A stretch of DNA of 64,000 nt from Parasponia andersonii (GCA_002914805.1 JXTB01000306.1:422318-486317), one strand, 5' to 3'. Numbered from the stretch's first letter, positions 1 through 13,500 are shown. The notes: generated by a model not told the origin, from the letters alone. Translations and numbers: made by a program.

Positions 1-1836
1 GTCCCCGCCGCTCGCCGCCGTCTGGTTCGCCGGAAAACGCAGGAGGAAGCCGATCGAAGCTTTTCGGAAATCCGGCCACCGGCGACGATTCCGGCCACCG
101 TTTGACTCCAAACCGGTCTCTTTGGATTCGTATCGTCGCAAGGATCATCAAGGTATATATATCTCAACTCCATTTTGCCCGGATTGAAAGTTGCCATTTT
201 TGGTCATTTCGAGTTTTTGAGTGTTGTTCTTGATCCGACCGTTGGATTGTAATTTTAACTGCATTTTTGGAATGTACTCGGAAAATGGAGAAGTTTGATA
301 TATATATTGTGTAGTTTGGTGATCGGCACAAAAATCGAGATCGGACGGTCGAGATTTTGTCTTGTTTTGCATGCCACCTGTCCGGTATGGACCCGGACCC
401 GAATTGGACAAGTTATATGTCTAACCTAGCTATTATGGGTGCTAGGAATTCAGTGAAGAGGTCCGTTTGTAGAATTGAAGCTCCGGTGAGAAAGTTGATC
501 TTTCGCACGAGGACGATCGAGGGCTTGGAATTGGATCCCGACCCTCCGGGCGATCGTCGACGACACTTTAAGGACCTAACAGCGTGGTGTCGCTATTCTC
601 TTGAGGTAGGGGTTTAGTTACCTTCGTTTTATATCGGTTTTGAGTTAAAACTTATTTTCTGCATCATATAAGAATAAACGTGTTTTTAATGATTTGAATT
701 ATATGTGATGGAATCTGGTTACATGATATATACTGTACTGCTCTGGGAATTTACTGTGTGCAGGTTATTTTGGGTATATCAAAAATAGGGCCGTTATGCT
801 GCCCGTTTTTCTATAAAACCCTATTATACATGTTTTATTGAAAAACCAGAGTACAGTAGTTTTTACACTTCAGTTCTGTATTGCACGTGCCATAGGATCA
901 TACATGAGCACCGTGTTAACATCGTGGGTTTTACAGTGTGGCGCTGCGTGCCCCACCGTCGGTGAAAGTCCGTAAACTTGCGCAAGGTCTTGTTACTTCT
1001 GATTACCTCCCCATTTGGCAGGTGTAGGCAATTCGGTTGCCCCTCCAGGTTTGGTAGGCGACACATGGGTGTCCCCTCCGGGTATGGGCTTAGGTATCAG
1101 GCAGGCTGTTAGGTACACTTAGTGCCATCATCCTGGGTTTCCACAGATGAGAGGATGTGAGCTCATGGGTATGGGTTGATTTGTGTCATGTGCATATGGA
1201 GTGATGGTTTTTATTACACTGTTATATATATATATATTGGCTTCCGGTTTGGATTATATATATACGTGTGTGTATGTTTTGGACTTGAACTAACCATGCA
1301 GGAAATTCCCATCACTGAATTATTTTTCCCCGAGGTAACTATTTTCCTGCTGGGCATTGTATGCTCACCCCCCCTACCTTCCTCCTCAGGTAGTGTCCAG
1401 TGCGATCTTGGTGATCAAGAAGAGTAAGAGGCCATCGGGATTGCAGTTCGTCTCTTGGTAATGCTAGGAGTGTGTTATCATAGTCTTTAGACTATTTGAA
1501 TTTTTGTGTTAGCATTGAACCAAGATTACTGCTTTCTACTTTGTCTGTAAACTTATGCATGCCATTCTGGTATTGGACATCTGTGGTGAATGATGATGAT
1601 GATGCGGAGTTTGGTTTCTTTTTAATTAATATCATGTTTTTAAGTAATTGTTCAATTTATGTTTGGTGGTGTATACGAACTGTGGGAGTGGTTCACGGGA
1701 TGGAATTCCGAACATTTTATTTAAATGGACTATTTTTATAAAAACTAGAACTTTTGACACTTTTCAAATAAATTAAGGAATTTCCCACCTTGTGAAATTC
1801 CCCTTCTGCCACTAGCCCGGGTTTTGGGTCGTGACA
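1..1836 (+). mobile_element. Long LTR, 3' part (Gypsy-like LTR family, copy i)
   Basis: This is the 3' portion of a long LTR whose start lies outside the window. It ends in the family terminus GGGTCGTGACA at 1826-1836. It shares a fixed order of blocks with copies at 26251-28820, 33286-35645 (reverse) and 57141-59312: a GC-rich segment, the phrase GCACAAAAATCGAGA, a block near 'gggtgctaggaattcagt', a block with 'gatgagaggatg', and the terminal motif. It carries no credible coding sequence. It sits directly against the gag end of Copia-1, so it is either a solo LTR inserted there or the 3' LTR of an element to the left. The base pairs after the end (GTTGC, 1837-1841) would be the TSD. A chromovirus (Tekay/Del-like) origin is inferred only from the terminal style. 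Confidence 0.75.
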
Positions 1837-2600
1837 GTTGCCGCTCTCGACAGACTAGAGAAAATTGCTAGAAGCTTCATTGGAATGTTGTGAATTGGAA
1901 GCTGAAGGGATATCAAACAAATGTTGAAGAACAACTGAGACTTGGTGGCTCTCCTTTCACTAAAGAACAACTTGAACATCTCCAATAGATTCTGCTTAAT
2001 GTCAACAATCCACCACCATAGATAGCCTTAGCCTTTATCACTAGTATAGAAAGGTATATTTTCATCGTCACTTAAGGCTCAAATTGAAAAAAATGAAATC
2101 TTGGGTAATAGATCCTGGGGCTGAGGATCACATGACTAGATGTTCAAAATTTTTTATCACTTATAATCCATGTCCAGGAAACTTTAAAGTAAAAATTTCT
2201 GATGGATTGTTATCTTTTGTAGTTGGAAAAGGCACTATTAAAATTTTGGACACCATAATCGTTCATTCTATATTGCATGTTCCTAATCTTTTATGCAATT
2301 TGATTTCTGTTAGTAAATAAACAAAGGATCTCAATTGTCTAACCAAGCATTTTCCTTCTCACTGTGAGTTTCAGGAATTGTCTTCAAGGAGGATGATTGA
2401 TATGCTGAAGCATATGATGGGCTATATCTTCTTAAGAATAAAGTAGTTGTGCATAGTCTAGCTCCAAAGTTGCATCATGTTTCTTTTTCTGTTTAGATTA
2501 GGCCACTCTAACTTTCCCTATTTGAAATCTGTTTCCCTTGTTATTTAAGAATAATAAAATGAGTTCTTTTCATTGTGAAATTTGTCAGCTTGTACAATAT
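1837..2600 (+). pseudogene. Copia-1 gag end and protease fragment, decayed
   Basis: Decayed 5' part of a Ty1/Copia polyprotein. The gag zinc-knuckle tail and the spacer resembling 'SPFTKEQLEHL' are readable around 1850-1990 with stops. At 2084-2320 an open stretch carries the aspartic protease start as WVIDPGAEDHMT; the family norm is WIIDSGASDHMT, so the catalytic DSGA has become DPGA. It continues into the conserved 'LHVPNLLCNLISVSK' segment. Around 2560-2595 the pre-integrase zinc-binding end can be read (FHCEICQL). The 5' end is cut by the LTR at 1836 and the 3' end by foreign sequence after about 2600. Nonfunctional. Confidence 0.75.
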
Positions 2601-4065
2601 AATATTATGCTAAATACATATACGTAAAATAACTATAAGTGTATGGGTTGTAAATAAGTATATAGTTGTCGATCCCATGACGAATTGGAAGTTAAATTAG
2701 CATTAAGTACTAGAATTACTGTGACTTAACTTTATCTAGGCAACCAAATTAAATGAGTTTATACTCAAATAAATAAATAGAAATATAAATATATAAATGA
2801 AATATAGAAACTCTATGCAAAAATGTACTAGGAGATTGAATTCACGTAACTATCAACTATGTTCTATGATCACTAATTGCATTCTAATCAATTATTCCTA
2901 GTGTATAAGCCAAGAACCTGAAGATATTTCTACTCCTCCTCTCGAGTGCCGAGTAAAATCATTCTTAAATCCCAGTTCCAATATCTCTATTCCAAACCTA
3001 GAAATTAAGAATTCATTATATTCAAAGGTTATTTGATCATGACTTCAAAGGAATTATAGGTTCTCTCAAAATCTATAAGTCCTAAGTTATACTATCCTAT
3101 GATTGTTTCTAAAATTTCCTCTCTTAAGTGCCGAATTCTAAAAACCAATTCATCCAACTAGTAACTAATTAGTTGAGAAGCACTAAGTATAGAATAGTAT
3201 AAATAAATTCAATAACAATATCAAAGAACATATTAGAAATCAAAGATAGAATCAAAGCATAAGCTATATTATTCTCCAAGTATATAACAATTAATTTAAT
3301 ATAGGAGAATCCAATACTAATCTAAACAAGAATTTCATATATCTAAACGTATTTAATAATCAAGCATAATACAAAATTCAAATGAGATTACGGTAAGAAA
3401 GGGTACGACAAAATCTTTTTTGTTGAAGTAGAACTTCAAGTTCAATTCTTCAAGCAACTTTCTCAAGCTTTTTCTCCAAATCTCAAGTCCGAAGCTCTAC
3501 ACTCTCTAGGATTTTTGAGCTCTCAAATATGTGTCTTCTCTTCAACACTTCACACTTGAAATAGAAACTTAAGGATGTATTTAAGAGGCTCCAAGATGAC
3601 CTAAATCAAGTAAAATATCAACCATTTGATCAGAGACATCAAGGGTTAAGATTGGCCTAAAAACTCGCTAAAAATACATTTTAGGATGTGGGATAGCGGC
3701 ACAATGCTAATGGCTTCAGAAGTTTGTTTTCCAGACAGTGTCGTGGTGCTCCTTAGCCAGTGCCACGATTCTCTCATTTCTTGAAAATCAGCATGACACA
3801 TTTCTTCATGGGAGCATTGTTTCGTGTTGTAGCTCCGTTTTGTCTAATTTTCATTGCGTTGTATTTGTATCGGACTCAACTTTAATTAAAAGCATTGAAA
3901 TATCCATGTCTGGCACCAATTCATCTTGATTCTCATTTAGTTATAAGAACTATAAAAACAAAGTAAAAATACATCAAACCAACAAAAAAGCTTGAGGTCT
4001 TACAATTATTTGAGGTGAATGATACTTGATTTGTGAGTGAATTAATCACTTACCACATACTTACT
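2598..4065. mobile_element. Non-coding insertion replacing the Copia-1 integrase core
   Basis: About 1.47 kb of non-coding, AT-rich sequence separates the Copia-1 pre-integrase zinc motif (ending about 2595) from the integrase C-terminal region (resuming about 4086). The integrase catalytic core expected between them is absent, so this is insertion plus deletion rather than a clean insertion. A 5-bp TACAA occurs at both edges (about 2593 and 4066) and could be a TSD, but the ends are not TG...CA. Read on the minus strand it resembles LTR or leader sequence of a non-coding retroelement. The family is unresolved and no gene is visible in it. Confidence 0.45.
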
Positions 4066-4085
4066 ACAAGTTATCTAATCAATCG

Positions 4086-6312
4086 CATGCCATCTCGAGT
4101 CATAAAGTTTGAAACTCCTTTAACCTATTGCTTAAAACATATCCACATATAAATGGTTTCAACATTGATCCTATATTCGGTTGTAGTGCTTTTGTTCATA
4201 TTACTTCTCAAAATAGAAGTAAACTAGAGCCAATGCCAAAAAATGTATCTTTCTATGTTATGCTCCATATAAAAATGTGTATAATTTTTATTGTCCTTCT
4301 TTTAGGAAAATGTTTATTTCTCGTGATGTTACCATTTTTTTGTCACCATTTTCTCACCCACCTCTCTTTAGGGGGGAGAGTCATAATGAAGATCATTTTT
4401 GGGATGTGTCAATTTCTTTACCCGAGTCTAGTTCTAGTATGGAATAATCTATTTTGCCGATAATCTGAACTACATGTAAATACACGTCAATGAAAATAGT
4501 AAGAAATACAACTTATCATTCCTCAACATGAACACGAATCCACTTCTAAGATAATATCCTCTTCATAACCCTTAGGTAATCCTAATCCTTCTTAGTCTCC
4601 ATTATTAGATGAGTCTAATTCTTCGAGTCTGCATGAAGAACTTAGTACGCATTATCAAGTCAATGAACTAGATTTACCAATTGCTCGATAGAAAGGTGTT
4701 CATTCCGGTACCATACATCCTATCTCTCAGTTCCTATCCTATTGCAAATTGTCCGTCCACACTATGTATTTATTCGAAAAGCATTGAAGTGGCTTTAAGA
4801 TGACCAGAATGGTAGAGTGCAGTTTTTGAAAAAATGTCTACTTTAAAAAAGAATGGCATATGAGGAAGTGACTCACTTACCTAAGCGAAAAACACCAGTT
4901 AGATGCAAATAGTTATTCACTATAAAATATAATTCTAATAGATAGGTAGACAGGTATAAGGTGAGACTTATTGCTAAAGGTTTCACAAAAACCAATGGAG
5001 TGGACTATTTGAAGATTTTTGCATTGGTTATCAGTTGTTATGAATATTAACTAGCGCTTACATCAATTAGATGTAAAAGACACCTTCTTGAATGGTGATC
5101 TTGATGAGAAGGTGTATATGGACCTACCACCTGAATTCAAAGAAAAAATTGATGATACACGGGTGTACCGACTTAGGAAGTATTTATATGGGTTAAAATA
5201 GTCCCCTAGGGCCTAGTTCGAAATGTTCACAAAAGTAGCCAAGAAACAAGGATATTGTCAAGGTCAATCTGATCATACTTTGTTCTACTAACATTCACAA
5301 AGTGGAGGAATAACTAATTTGATAGTTTACATAGATGATATTATTGTAACAGTAAGTGATGTAGAAGAGGTAAATTGTTTAAAGAAAACTCTTACTGCTG
5401 AATTTAAGAGAAGGAATGGAAATGGCATTTGAGAAAACTCTTGGTCAACTCAAGTATTTTTTGGAAATGGAAATGGCTCAATCAAGAGAAGGAATTTTTG
5501 TGTTATAAAGGAAGTATATTACTGATCTTTTGGAGGATACAATTAAGTTGGGATGCAAACTAGCTTAAACTCCAATGGATCCAAATGTATAGCTAAGTTT
5601 GATTAATGGTGGGTCGACTCTGGTTGACAAAGGAGAATATCAATGTATAGTGGGTAAGCTCATCTACCTCTCTCATACTAGACCAGATATTACATTTACT
5701 GTAAGTCTAGTAAGTTAGTTCATGCATGTGCCTTGCGAAGAACATCAAGAAGCAGTTTTCAGAATTTTAAGGTATCTCAAGGCAATACTAGGAAATGGTC
5801 TATTCTTCAGGAAGAATGAAACTAGAGATACTGAAGCATATATGGATGTTGATTGGGTTAGTTTGGTTGATGATAGGAGATCTAGGTCCAAACATTGTTC
5901 TTTAATTTAGGGTAATATTGTGACTTTGAGGAGTAAAAAGCAGTTAGTTGTCACAAGAAATAGTGCAAAAGCTGAGTTTAGAGCGCACATAGAATATGTA
6001 AATTGCTATGGCTAAAGCATATAATGGAGGAGTTAAATTTTTCTGAGTAGTCCTATGAAACTTTATTATGATAATAAAGCTATAATTAGTATTGCTCATA
6101 ACTTGGGGCATCGTGACTGAACTAAGCATGTTGAAGTTGACATGCATTTCATTGAAGAGAAGTTAGAATATAAATTGGTGTGCATGATCTATATTCTAAC
6201 CGGACAACAACTAGCAGATGTTCTGATTAAAGGACTTTCAAGACAGACCTTTGATGGTCTTACAAACAAGCTGGGCATGATCAATATTTTTGCACCAACT
6301 TAAGAGAGAGTG
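4086..6312 (+). pseudogene. Copia-1 integrase C-terminus, reverse transcriptase and RNase H, decayed
   Basis: Continuation of the Copia-1 polyprotein after the nested insertion. Visible in order: integrase C-terminal region at 4086-4250 (frame around INRMPSR, then IFGCSAFVHI and RSKLEP); reverse transcriptase start near 4940 (DRYKVRLIAKGFTKTNGVDY); a palm segment at 5060-5215 (LDVKDTFLNGDLDEKVYM ... YGLK); the catalytic box as YIDD at about 5325; the RNase H region at 5722-6150 (RILRYLK, then DRRSRSK, a degenerate DRRSTSG); and the C-terminal QLADVLIKGLS phrase near 6210. Stops and shifts occur throughout, for example before the RNase H segment. The order PR-INT-RT-RH identifies Ty1/Copia; an RE1-like subgroup is a guess. 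Not functional. Confidence 0.8.
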
Positions 6313-6616
6313 TGTTGAAGAATTCAAATCTTTCGGAATTTAAAATTCATTTTTAAGGTTCAATCAAATTCGATTTCATTTACCAGAATACTGCCAGTAT
6401 TTTAGGAGTTATTGAGTTATTCCTTTTCGTTGGAAGTGGTATTGAGTTACTATAATCTCTTTCATTTTTGAAGCTGATAAGATTTTTAAGTTTAAGTCTT
6501 TTTGATGAGTTTGAGTTGGTTTATAAATAGGTTTGTAAACTTAGTTTGTTAATTCATTCAGAAATAGTAAAAACGAACACTTTTATCTCATAAAATGCAT
6601 ACTTCCATCAAAAACA
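6313..6616 (+). repeat. Copia-1 3' LTR (probable)
   Basis: The polyprotein end is followed by a purine-rich stretch (AAGAGAGAGTG, 6302-6312) and then TGTTGAAG, the expected start of a Copia LTR. The right end is uncertain; I place it at the AAAACA ending at 6616. No matching 5' LTR is visible, because the 5' part of Copia-1 is cut off by the LTR that ends at 1836. Confidence 0.5.
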
Positions 6617-8591
6617 TATCATCTTTCTTTCCCAATAAAAAATATTCAGAATTGTGGAATTTTTTAAGTGGATTGTGTAGAGATTTTTTACTTTAAAAGA
6701 GACATATTTAGAGAATTTGTTTTATACCTAAAAATAACTTTATTTAAGGTTCTTTTAGTAATAAAAGAAATCATTCAAACAGGGTGTTGAAAGAGTAGAT
6801 AAAGGGACTGCAATAATGCCACATTTTCTAAAACAACTTATAAATTTCCAGTTGCAAAATTTATTTCCTGCCACTACTTGTCTGAGGTTTGAGTCAAGAG
6901 AGAGAGAGAAATTCATTCGATCCAAGATACCAATACTACTTTAAATTATCTAAATACAATATATATCTATTAACTTGAAGGTCTCATTTAAAAGAATAAG
7001 GTTTGTTATTTCAAAGAAATTTTTTTTAAAAAAACAAAGTAAAATAAAAAGAAAAGAAAGAAAGAAAGAAAGAAGTTAAAAGTAAGAAAAAAAAATTCAG
7101 CCTTAAGTAGATTAAGTTTTGAATAATATATATTTTCAAGGTGAAATGGTACAATAACTACGAAATTTTAATTAGTTAAACATCATCAGTGAAGACAAGA
7201 AATGGTTTGAAGGTCAATATGATTGCAATAAACTCGGTAACATTTAAAATGAAGAAAACCATATGATTACCTGCATCCAACCAAGAAAAACATATGAAAA
7301 TCAGAAAATGCAAGCTTGATAAGAAAGAGTAAAAATGTTGTATACTATTACACCTGGCAATGCATAACTCTGTGATACAATATTGACCAATAATTTACTT
7401 CTACACAACTTATGTATTTAATACTTACTCTCTACTCTCTTTCCCGAAATTTATTAATTTCTTGCAATCCAAACATAATTCGTATTCATAATTCTCTTTG
7501 ATGCCTTTAAAATACTCATATATTTGTTACTATTTATGCCCATATTTTTTCTCATCCTTCTAACAATGATTCATTGTTAGCCATTGACAGTTGTCCTCTT
7601 TATCTATTCAAACATTTATTTTCAGAGTATCTTAAGGCCTTCTTTGCAAGCTAGAGCTAGCATATTATTTGGCAGGTCTCACGTAGGAATATCCTGACAA
7701 TGTGTCACAAAGAAGAAATATTATGTATGATATTTTTCTATTTTTATGTCGTATTTTACGTGAGAATGAGAAAGAGCTTGGATTATATATTTCCTTTACA
7801 ATAAGCTGAAAACAAAACTCTTTTTCCTTTTTACTTCAATATGTTTAATTTGGTTTGGGTGATTCTATGAAGATGTTCAGATCTCTTTGCAGACAGACAA
7901 TGATGGATTTATTTTTGAGTTTATTAAGACGAAAACACTGATATGAACAGTAACTCTAGTTATGAATAGTCCGTATACTAAATAGTGTCATATACATAAA
8001 TAGTGCTCAATGATGTTATTTATATATTGAAATAAATACAGACAAAAATAAGACACAAAAATTTTAGCATGGTTCAGCTATATATGATAGCCTATATCCA
8101 CGGTCGGAGAATAACGAGAAAAGTTTACTATGACAAATAAGATAATGATAAGAGCACTGACAAATTTTACTCACAACTCTAAATCCAATTACATCCAAAA
8201 ACACTCTCACTCAAAACCCCTCTTACAACTATTACCCTTTCTCTCAGAAAAGATACTTTCTCTTCACTACTGAAAAATAAGAAAAAAAAATCAGAGAAAG
8301 ATAGAAGGAGGAACTCTTTGAGTTTTCCTAGACTTCTTAGTGTATATCGGATGGTAGAACCTTGGCTATTTATAGCAAGGCCTTTGGTCTTATATGGTCC
8401 AAAAGCCACTAACGTGGCTTTCTAAGATGCATTACTATGCATGGCTGTTTCTTGGCCATACATGAGATATTATAATTGCATCCCACTTGCTATATTTTGG
8501 CCATATATTTGGCTCTCTTCATACAAGTTTTTAGTAGGAAAGAAAATATTTCAAGGAATTTCTTTTTATTTAATGTTTGATATGAATATTT
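6617..8591. other. Intergenic, no gene; LTR-like fragment at about 7940-8425
   Basis: I see no gene. There is a short AAAG-type simple repeat at about 7045-7075. From about 7940 to 8425 the minus strand looks like the promoter end of a retroelement LTR: it has a TATA-type CTATAAATAG (complement of 8366-8375) and a conserved-looking 'catggttcagc...tccacgg' segment at about 8070-8105. No coding region of that element is present, so its family is unresolved. Confidence 0.4.
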
Positions 8592-8961
8592 TGTTAGAAG
8601 GTAAACTTGTTGTGACCCATTGGGCCATAACTAAGTTATTTGGGCTTGTGTTATGAGCTGGAATTATTTTGATGTATACACCTAATAGCCCATAGTTTAA
8701 TACCATAGTTTCTAGAGTATTCTTGTATTTACTAGATAGTATAATTAATTATGTTGTTGGAAATTGGATGGAGTATTTTTACACTATCTAGAATTATCCT
8801 TAGAGTAGTATAAATAGAATGCTCCTTCTTCTATTTTATATCAAGCCAAAGAAAAATAATTCAAATAGTAATACAAGTTCTTCTCTTCTACCAAAATTCT
8901 CTCTAACTTCTTCCTTAGCCTCTCTAGCCTTTCTAGCCTTAAAAATCTTTTATTTCTAATA
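8592..8961 (+). repeat. Copia-2 5' LTR
   Basis: 370-bp LTR from TGTTAG to TTTCTAATA. It contains a TATA box (TATAAATAG at about 8812-8820) about 220 bp from its start, the expected U3 promoter position. It is similar throughout to the 3' LTR and to the Copia-3 LTRs. Confidence 0.88.
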
Positions 8962-8964
8962 AAG

Positions 8965-8976
8965 TAGTATCAGAGC
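8965..8976 (+). other. Copia-2 primer binding site
   Basis: TAGTATCAGAGC lies three bases inside the 5' LTR. It differs by one base from TGGTATCAGAGC, the complement of the initiator methionine tRNA 3' end used by most plant Copia elements. Confidence 0.8.
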
Positions 8977-9434
8977 GAGGTTGTGACTTCTCCTGAAATT
9001 CTAAGTATACTCTGTGGTTGCAGCTTTGACTGATCTTCAAATCAAAAAAGATGTCTTGAGATTGAGAGTCTTAGCCATTTGCTCCAAACATACTGCTGTT
9101 TATATCAAATCGAAAAACTTAACGAGACAAACACGCTGCCACAAAAATTAACCCAATTAGAGTCAGAACGAGTCTGAACAAGTCATTAGAAGTTTACTAC
9201 TACAAACTGAGTCAACTCACTGAGTTGAGCCGATTCAGAGCTGTTGACTGAGGCGTTAGAGTGTTTAACCAACCCTTGACTAAGCCATCAGAGCCGTTGA
9301 TCAGACTGTTGATCAAGTTGTTGACTTTGACCATTGACTTTGACCAGTCGATATACTAGTCAATCTTAAGATTTTTCGATGTTCGAATCCATCAGTGTAG
9401 TCGAAATTTCCAAAACCTCACTCTGTTAAGTGTT

Positions 9435-12400
9435 ATGACTACCAAAAATTTAATATCTCTTTAAGTTCCACCACTCCATAGCAACAATATTGATAATTAA
9501 ACTATCAAAATGAAGGTCCTCTTTAGCGCAAATAATGTCTAAGATATAGTAGAGAAAGGGTATGAAGAGTCAAGAGATAAGATAATACTATCCGCAATAC
9601 AAAGGGATAGTTTAAAACACTCAAGAAAGAGAGACAAAAAGGCTATCTTCCTTATCTACCAAGCCTTAGTTAACGATGGGTTTGAGAAAATCTCAAGTGC
9701 AACCTTCATCAAAAAAGTATGGGAGAAACTTCAAATCTCATACAAGAGAGAAGAAAATATTAAAAAAGTTCGCCTTCAAACTCTAAGAGGAGAGTTTGAT
9801 TTGCTGCATATGACAGAGACTGAGTCAATTTCTGACTGAGTTAGTCTCTGACTATTTTTCTAGAGTTCTAACCATTTCTAATCAAATAAAAGGAAATGAT
9901 GAGAAACTAGAAAATGTTACGATCACGGAAAAGATTCTTCAATCGTAAGATCCAAAATTCGAGAATATTATTAATGTCATTGAAGAAACCAAAGATTTAG
10001 AAGCTATAATGATAGAACAACTCTTGGGTTCCTTGCAAGCACATGAAGAAAAGAAAAAAGAAGACGTAAAATTTCAATGAGCAGCTCCTCAAGGCTTAAC
10101 TCTAAGAGAAATAAGAAGATTTCGGCAATGGAAGAGGACGTGGAAGAAGAGGAAGAGGAGGAAGAGGATGCTTTAACGACAATTATGAAAATAAAGATAG
10201 AAGAGGAAGCTCGACAAGAGGTCATGAAAGAGGTAACCCGCAGCATTAGTATGACAAGTCCCATATCAAGTGTCACAACTGTTAGAGATATACTCATTAT
10301 GCTTCCAAATGTAGAGTTCCAAAGAATATGCAAGAGAGAGCCAACTAAGCTGAAGATAAAAGACAAGAGGAAGATATGTTGTTGTTAGAATACAAGGAGA
10401 GCAATGGGTGCTAAGAAAATATATGGTACCTAAATAGCAGAGCAAGTAATCGTATATATGGAAGAAGAGATATGCTCATAGAGCTTGACAAGTCGGTTAC
10501 TAGGAATGTTTCATTTAGAGATGATTCCAAGGTAGCAGTAAAGGGCAAAGGTAAAGTTCTCATATGCTTGAGAAATGGAGAATATCAATTTATTCCAAAC
10601 GTTTACTACGTACCTAACATGAAGAGTAATATCATGAGTCTTGGCCAACTCTTAGACAAAAGCTATGATATTCATATGAAAGAAAATAGTCTTATTTTAA
10701 GAGATAATAGAAACAAGTTAATCACCAAAGTACCAATGACAAGAAACAGAATATTCTTGTTGTACATTCAAAATGATATAGCAAAGTGTCTAAAGGCTTG
10801 CTACAAAGATTCATCATAGCTTTGGCACCTAAGGTTTGGACATCTCAATTTTAATGGTTTAGAATTATTAGTAAAGAAGGAGATGGTACGAGGTTTACCT
10901 TTTATCAGTCAACCAAACCAATTATATGAAGGATTGGGAAAGTAATTCAGAAGAATTTTTCTAAGAGAATCAAGTTCTCGAGCCCATAAACTGCTTGAGC
11001 TCAAACATACCGATGTGTGTTGTCCAATAAGACCAAGCTCTCTGGATAAGAGTAACTACTTTCTCCTCTTTATCAATAATTTTTCAAGAAAGACCTGGGT
11101 ATATTTCTTGAAGGAGAAATCAGAAGTGTTTGAAAAATTCAAGAAGTTCAAGGCACTTGTTAAAAAAGAAAATGATTAAAGTATCAAGGCAATGAGATCT
11201 GATAGAAGAGAAGAATTCATATCCCACGAGTGTTAGAAGTATTATGAAGACAACAGCGTCCGCCTTCCTTTAACAGTACCAAGATCTCCTTAACAAAATA
11301 GTGTCATAGAAAGGAAGAATGGAATAATTCTTGACATCGCTAGAAGCATGCTCAAGAGCAAAGGAATGCCAAAGGAGTTTTGGGCTGAAGCTGTAACATG
11401 TGCACTTTATTTATCAAATCGCTCTCCAACAAGAAACGTATGGGGAAAGATGCCACAAGAAGTTTAGAGCAGAAGAAAGCCTGGGATCTCTCACCTAAGA
11501 GTGTTTAGAAGCATAGCTTATACTAATGTGCCCGATGAAAAGAGAACGAAGCTCGATGATAAAAGTGAAAAGTTTATCTTCATCGGCTACGAATCTAACT
11601 CAAAAGGCTACAAGCTCTACAGTTTAAGTAATGGCAAGACTATTATTAGTCGTGATGTGGAGTTTGACGAAGAAAGTACCTAGAAATGGAACACACAAGA
11701 GGAAAATTATGACTTCCTACTATACATTAAAGAAAAAAGTGAGCAACGAAGAATAAAGCAAGTAAGAAAAGAACTACAAGAGCCTATTACCATACCTACT
11801 TCCCCAACGACAAGCACTCATCAACAAACAATATCAGGATCATCTTCAAGCAGTAGTTCAAGTGAAAGGATACTATAATTAAGCAAGCAGCTTACAAGAA
11901 ATATATGAGGTAATTGAGAATCAAAATGACTTGACTCTCTTTTTCCTCCTTGCTAATTATGAACCATTAAACTTTGATGAAGTTGTTCAAAGTAAAAAGT
12001 GGTGAGATGTGATGGATAAAGAAATAAAGGCAATCACAAAGAATGACATATGGGAGTTTGCTACACTTCCTAAGGAGCACAAAGCAAATAGCATGAAATA
12101 GGTTTACAAGGCTAAGAAGAATACTAAAGGAGAAGTAGAGAGATATAAGGCAAGATTGGTCTCAAAAGAATACAGTCAAAGACCTAGCATAGACTATGAT
12201 GAGATATTTGCTCCTATCGCTCGTCTAGCAACGTATGATTGATTATCTCATTAGCTACTCAAAATCAATGGAAAATTCATCAAATAGATGTCAAGTCTAC
12301 TTTCTTAAATGGAGTCCTTGAAGAAGAAGTCTATATAGAGCAACCATCAGGATATGAGATTAAGCGACAAAAAGATAAGGTTTTGAAGTTGAAGAAGGCC

Positions 12401-13500
12401 CTTTATGGGCTAGAGTAAGCACCGAGAGTATGGAATAGCCACATTGACAAGTACTTCAAAGATAACAACTTCATTAAATGTCCTTATGAGTATGCGTTGT
12501 ACATCAAAGTAAAAGATAGAGATATCTTGATCATGTGCCTCTATGTCGATAATTTGATCGTAATCCATCCACGTTTGAAGAGTTTAAGAAAGCAATGATA
12601 AAAGAGTTCGAGATGACTGACATCGGACTCATGTGTTACTGTCTTGGCATAGAAGTGAAGCAAGAAGAAGATTGAATTTTCATTTCAAAAGAAGGTTATA
12701 CATTTCATTTCACAAGAAGGTTATACCAAAGAGATCATCAACAAGTTCAAGATGAATGATTGTAAAGCTATCAATACACCAATCGAATACGGAATCAAAC
12801 TATCAGAGCATAAGAAGGAGAAAAGGTGGATCGAACACTCTATAAGAGCTTAGTTGGAAGTTTACGCTACTTGACTTGCACAAGACTTGATATTCTCTAT
12901 GTTGTGGGCTTGGTCAGTCATTACATAGGATCTCCAACAACCACTCACTTGAAAGTTTCCAAAAGAATCCTTTGATATATTAAGGGTACAACTAACTTTG
13001 GCTTACGATATTCATCATCTAATAACTATAATCTTGTGGGCTATAGTAACAGTGATTGGAGTGGAGACTTAGATGATCGAAAGAATACAAGTGGTTTTAC
13101 ATTCTTCATGAGAGATATTACTTTCACATAGATGTCTAATAAGCAACTAATCGTCACACTTTTAAGCTGTGAAGCAGAGTATATTGCAGCAACATCATGT
13201 GTCTGTCATGTAATTTGGCTAAGAAACTTGTTGAAGGAACTATGCATTCTGCAGAATGAACCCACTGAGATCTGTATTGATAATAAATCAGCAATTGCTT
13301 TGGCAAAGAATCTTGTCTTCCATGATAGAAGCAAGCACATCGATATTTACTACCGTTACATAAGAGAATGTGTTGCAAGAAAGGAAGTGTAACTTAAGTA
13401 TGTGAAGACTCAAGACCAAATGACAGATATTTTCAACAAACCACTCTAGCATGAAGATTTCTTAAGTTAAGAAATTTGTTAGGTGTCACAAATCAAGTTT
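9435..13500 (+). pseudogene. Copia-2 gag-pol, heavily interrupted
   Basis: Remains of a full Copia polyprotein. Gag starts at the ATG at 9435. The UBN2-type gag region runs through about 9840, where a short internal duplication breaks the frame. A pre-integrase region is open at 10472-10819. Integrase fragments follow at 10830-11400, its C-terminal region at 11501-11683, reverse transcriptase at 12100-12900 and RNase H at 13132-13392 (CEAEYIAATS, and [11 protein letters not shown]). The reverse transcriptase catalytic box reads YVDN instead of YVDD at about 12544-12555, removing an essential aspartate. A second short tandem duplication lies at about 12676-12727. Many in-frame stops. Not able to move by itself. 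Confidence 0.85.

Noticed and set aside
1..617. Possible gene in the GC-rich start of the window
   Set aside because: The same GC-rich block occurs in all copies of the long LTR family, so it is LTR sequence.
10004..10366. Minus-strand Ser-rich frame of 120 codons
   Set aside because: Antisense shadow of a purine-rich gag segment of Copia-2; no independent coding evidence.
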